This document shows positions 5,561 through 6,755 of a stretch of 6,755 nucleotides of DNA, piece after piece. How positions within the stretch are numbered: the first letter of the stretch is position 1; every line of letters begins with the position of its first letter. Source of the stretch: Halovenus sp. (GTDB taxonomy: Archaea > Halobacteriota > Halobacteria > Halobacteriales > Haloarculaceae). Both the position numbers and the translations under genes were made by a program. Location: assembly GCA_003551265.1 (NCBI GenBank), contig PUMG01000008.1, positions 1-6,755 on the forward strand. The letters run 5' to 3'. Below the pieces are notes generated by a model, which was given only the letters and a program-made list of their open reading frames with translations, was not told the origin of the DNA and searched no databases.

Positions 5561-5995
5561 ATGGAAGACATACTCGAAGACGACCTGAGACAGCGAACCT
5601 GGAATCTGTTACAGCCGGGCGAGATTGCGCTCGACGGTCTCATCGTCTCGACGGGTCTGGCGAACGAACAGGAGCCAGAGATGCACCAGGTGACCATCGA
5701 AGTCGGTGAATACATCGCCGAATACGCTGGGTTCGAGCCCAGGGATACGTTCGTCTACTCGGGGACAGATGACCCGGAGTTCTCTTCGAATCAGCACCAG
5801 GGGTTGACACTCGACGATGAAGAGTTCGTGTGGGAGTGCCAGCAGCTGTTCCGAAACGGGTCGTTCGACATCGTGTTCTACTTCGAGGCGAGTATCGATA
5901 CCGACGAACTGCTCACGACGCTCCGTGAGAAAGGATACGACGTGACGTATGTTCTGGGAGAATCTGACAGCCCCGAAGACGCAATCATCGTCTGA
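5561..5995 (+). CDS. Conserved haloarchaeal protein of unknown function (DUF5778-like)
   Basis: Acidic, soluble protein of 144 residues with no signal peptide or membrane segment. I recall it as the haloarchaeal family annotated DUF5778; the name comes from memory. The most family-like part is residues 65-96, including FVYSGTDDPEF and NQHQGLTLDDEEFVWECQQL, followed by SFDIVFYFEA at 101-110, which could be a beta strand. No catalytic motif is recognised. The frame is open upstream to 5270, but I place the start at the ATG at 5561. The extra 97 codons include A/T-rich DNA and an out-of-phase tandem repeat, while family-like sequence begins at MEDILEDDLRQR. No Shine-Dalgarno sequence precedes it; a weak TATA-like string lies 25 bases upstream. 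Its position just before hemA may reflect a conserved neighbourhood, but a role in tetrapyrrole synthesis is not shown. Confidence 0.8.
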   Translation: MEDILEDDLRQRTWNLLQPGEIALDGLIVSTGLANEQEPEMHQVTIEVGEYIAEYAGFEPRDTFVYSGTDDPEFSSNQHQGLTLDDEEFVWECQQLFRNGSFDIVFYFEASIDTDELLTTLREKGYDVTYVLGESDSPEDAIIV

Positions 5996-6037
5996 TACTG
6001 GGAGGCGAAAATCTATCGGATTGCATCTAGCAGTATG

Positions 6038-6059
6038 ATACGGTCGATACCCGTATTTT
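6038..6059 (+). terminator. Candidate terminator after the 144-residue gene
   Basis: ATACGG (6038-6043) and CCGTAT (6051-6056) form a 6-base-pair stem with a 7-base loop, and the second arm runs into a short T-tract (TTTT, 6056-6059). It lies 43 bases after the stop at 5995 and before the hemA promoter. Archaeal termination depends mainly on the T-tract, which is short here. Confidence 0.4.
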
Positions 6060-6084
6060 CGGGTTGTGGGAGCTGGCGAATTTC

Positions 6085-6091
6085 TTAAATA
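6085..6091 (+). promoter_or_regulatory. TATA box of the hemA transcript
   Basis: TTAAATA is centred at 6088, so transcription should start near 6113-6116. That is about 10 bases before the first ATG (6125) and more than 120 bases before the hemA GTG. hemA therefore has a real 5' leader, unlike the leaderless genes to the left, which agrees with its strong Shine-Dalgarno site. Confidence 0.55.
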
Positions 6092-6124
6092 CACTCCGTA
6101 CAGACCCGCAAGTACCCAACCCAT

Positions 6125-6241
6125 ATGACGCATGACGGACCCTCTGGATGGTACTCTGCTTTGGAAGGCTTTAGATACGATGAGCAAAAAGAAACAGGCG
6201 AAGTGGACCAAACGTTGTCTTGCGGAGGAGATTCGCCGTGA
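6125..6241 (+). CDS. Possible 38-residue leader ORF, overlapping hemA by GTGA
   Basis: The first ATG after the predicted transcription start opens a 38-codon frame. Its TGA stop shares four bases (GTGA) with the hemA GTG start, the classic arrangement for translational coupling. The peptide begins MTHDGPSGWYSALEG and is acidic, as haloarchaeal proteins are. It competes with a second frame of the same length that starts 7 bases later, and probably at most one is real. I recognise no family. Third-position G+C is about half by hand count, which is not compelling for coding. Confidence 0.28.
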   Translation: MTHDGPSGWYSALEGFRYDEQKETGEVDQTLSCGGDSP

Positions 6242-6248
6242 CGAGTGA
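6132..6248 (+). CDS. Possible 38-residue basic leader ORF, overlapping hemA by 11 bases
   Basis: This alternative 38-codon frame begins MTDPLDGTLLWKALDTMS, continues with a Lys/Arg-rich stretch (KKKQAKWTKR) and ends AEEIRRDE. Its stop lies inside hemA, 11 bases past the start of the GTG. Third-position G+C is about 58% by hand count, higher than in the competing frame at 6125. The second half looks like an amphipathic charged helix. I know of no family. It could be a small protein, a translated leader controlling hemA, or chance. Confidence 0.3.
   Translation: MTDPLDGTLLWKALDTMSKKKQAKWTKRCLAEEIRRDE
6224..6230 (+). promoter_or_regulatory. Shine-Dalgarno site of hemA
   Basis: GGAGGAG ends 7 bases before the GTG at 6238 and contains GGAGG, complementary to the CCUCC at the 16S rRNA 3' end. 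It fixes the GTG as the hemA start, because no ATG occurs in that frame between it and the conserved N-terminal residues. Confidence 0.75.
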
Positions 6249-6755
6249 GCGAGCGATCATCTCTGGAATAAGCGTCTCACACGCCAATGCCTCGCTCGAG
6301 CAACTGGAGGCAGTTACACTCGAATCTGAACGTGAAACTCTCCAGCAACTGTGTGAGGCAGCTGGTGTCAACGAAGCGTTCGTTCTTCAGACGTGCAACC
6401 GGGTCGAGGCGTACGCCGTCACCGAAGACGCCACAGACGGGCGCGATGCACTCGAACCACTGACAAAAGGGGTTCCGGATACAGTCGTTCGAGAATTCGG
6501 TCACGAAGCGAGTCTTCGTCATCTCCTTCGAGTGGCTGGCGGTCTCGAATCGCTCGTGCTCGGAGAGGACCAGATTCTCGGACAGGTCCGTGACGCCTAC
6601 GAACGGGCAACAGACGCTGGCACGGTTGGTCCCGTTCTCGAAGAGGGACTCACAAAAGCCATCCGCGTCGGTGAACGTGCACGAACCGAGACCAAGATAA
6701 ACGAAGGTGTGGTGTCACTGGCCAGTGCAGCCGTGAAACTCGCCGAGGAGAAACA
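6238..6755 (+). CDS. hemA: Glutamyl-tRNA reductase, 5' part
   Basis: Glutamyl-tRNA reductase reduces glutamyl-tRNA(Glu) with NADPH to glutamate-1-semialdehyde, the first committed step of the C5 route to haem, sirohaem and cobamides. The 172 codons present cover the catalytic domain and the beginning of the NADPH domain linker. ISVSHANASLEQLE is near residues 11-24, and the catalytic cysteine is Cys53 in LQTCNRVEAY. The family signature runs from HLLRVAGGLES (95-105, with conserved His95) through LGEDQILGQVRDAYERA. KINEGVVSLASAAVKLAEE marks the start of the linker to the nucleotide-binding domain. The start is GTG, with GGAGGAG 7 bases upstream. The start overlaps the ends of two short upstream frames, so translation may be coupled to one of them. 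The gene leaves the window at the right edge, and the rest of the NADPH and dimerisation domains is not seen. Confidence 0.97.
   Translation, partial: MTSERAIISGISVSHANASLEQLEAVTLESERETLQQLCEAAGVNEAFVLQTCNRVEAYAVTEDATDGRDALEPLTKGVPDTVVREFGHEASLRHLLRVAGGLESLVLGEDQILGQVRDAYERATDAGTVGPVLEEGLTKAIRVGERARTETKINEGVVSLASAAVKLAEEK

Noticed and set aside
5609..6211. Open frame of 200 codons on the minus strand
   Set aside because: It lies opposite the 144-residue conserved gene and the hemA leader, has no recognisable motif, and crosses a candidate terminator and promoter for the plus strand.

Overview
The window looks like chromosomal DNA from a halophilic archaeon (class Halobacteria). Three things point there. 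The proteins are acidic and rich in Asp and Glu. Two genes have a TATA-like box centred about 27 bases upstream of an ATG with no leader, as expected for leaderless archaeal transcripts. A glutamyl-tRNA reductase sits next to a small protein of a family I recall only from haloarchaea. No rRNA, tRNA, CRISPR array or intact insertion sequence was found.

Left part (2-4937) is an acyl-CoA catabolic cluster. Three genes run leftward: an acyl-CoA dehydrogenase (2157-3359), a MaoC/FkbR2-type hot-dog hydratase (1470-2033) and a class I CoA transferase of the acetyl-CoA hydrolase/transferase family (2-1462). The hydratase and transferase are tightly coupled, and the ribosome binding site of the second overlaps the stop of the first. 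An MmgE/PrpD-family gene (3522-4937) is divergent, across a 162-base intergenic region with two perfect inverted repeats. A 17-base palindrome lies between the TATA box and start codon of the hydratase gene. The combination of CoA transferase, MaoC hydratase, acyl-CoA dehydrogenase and MmgE/PrpD protein resembles bacterial itaconate-utilisation clusters. I infer a CoA-dependent pathway for a branched or unsaturated dicarboxylate; the substrate is not proven.

Middle part (4938-5560) is a visibly A/T-rich gap of about 620 bases with no convincing gene. It holds three inverted repeats, several TATA-like strings and a 29-30-base tandem repeat (5405-5483) whose copies differ by one base in length.

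Right part (5561-6755) looks like conserved core genome: a 144-residue haloarchaeal protein of unknown function, a promoter, two alternative 38-codon reading frames, and the 5' part of hemA (glutamyl-tRNA reductase, first step of tetrapyrrole synthesis). hemA begins at a GTG behind a strong Shine-Dalgarno sequence and runs off the right edge.
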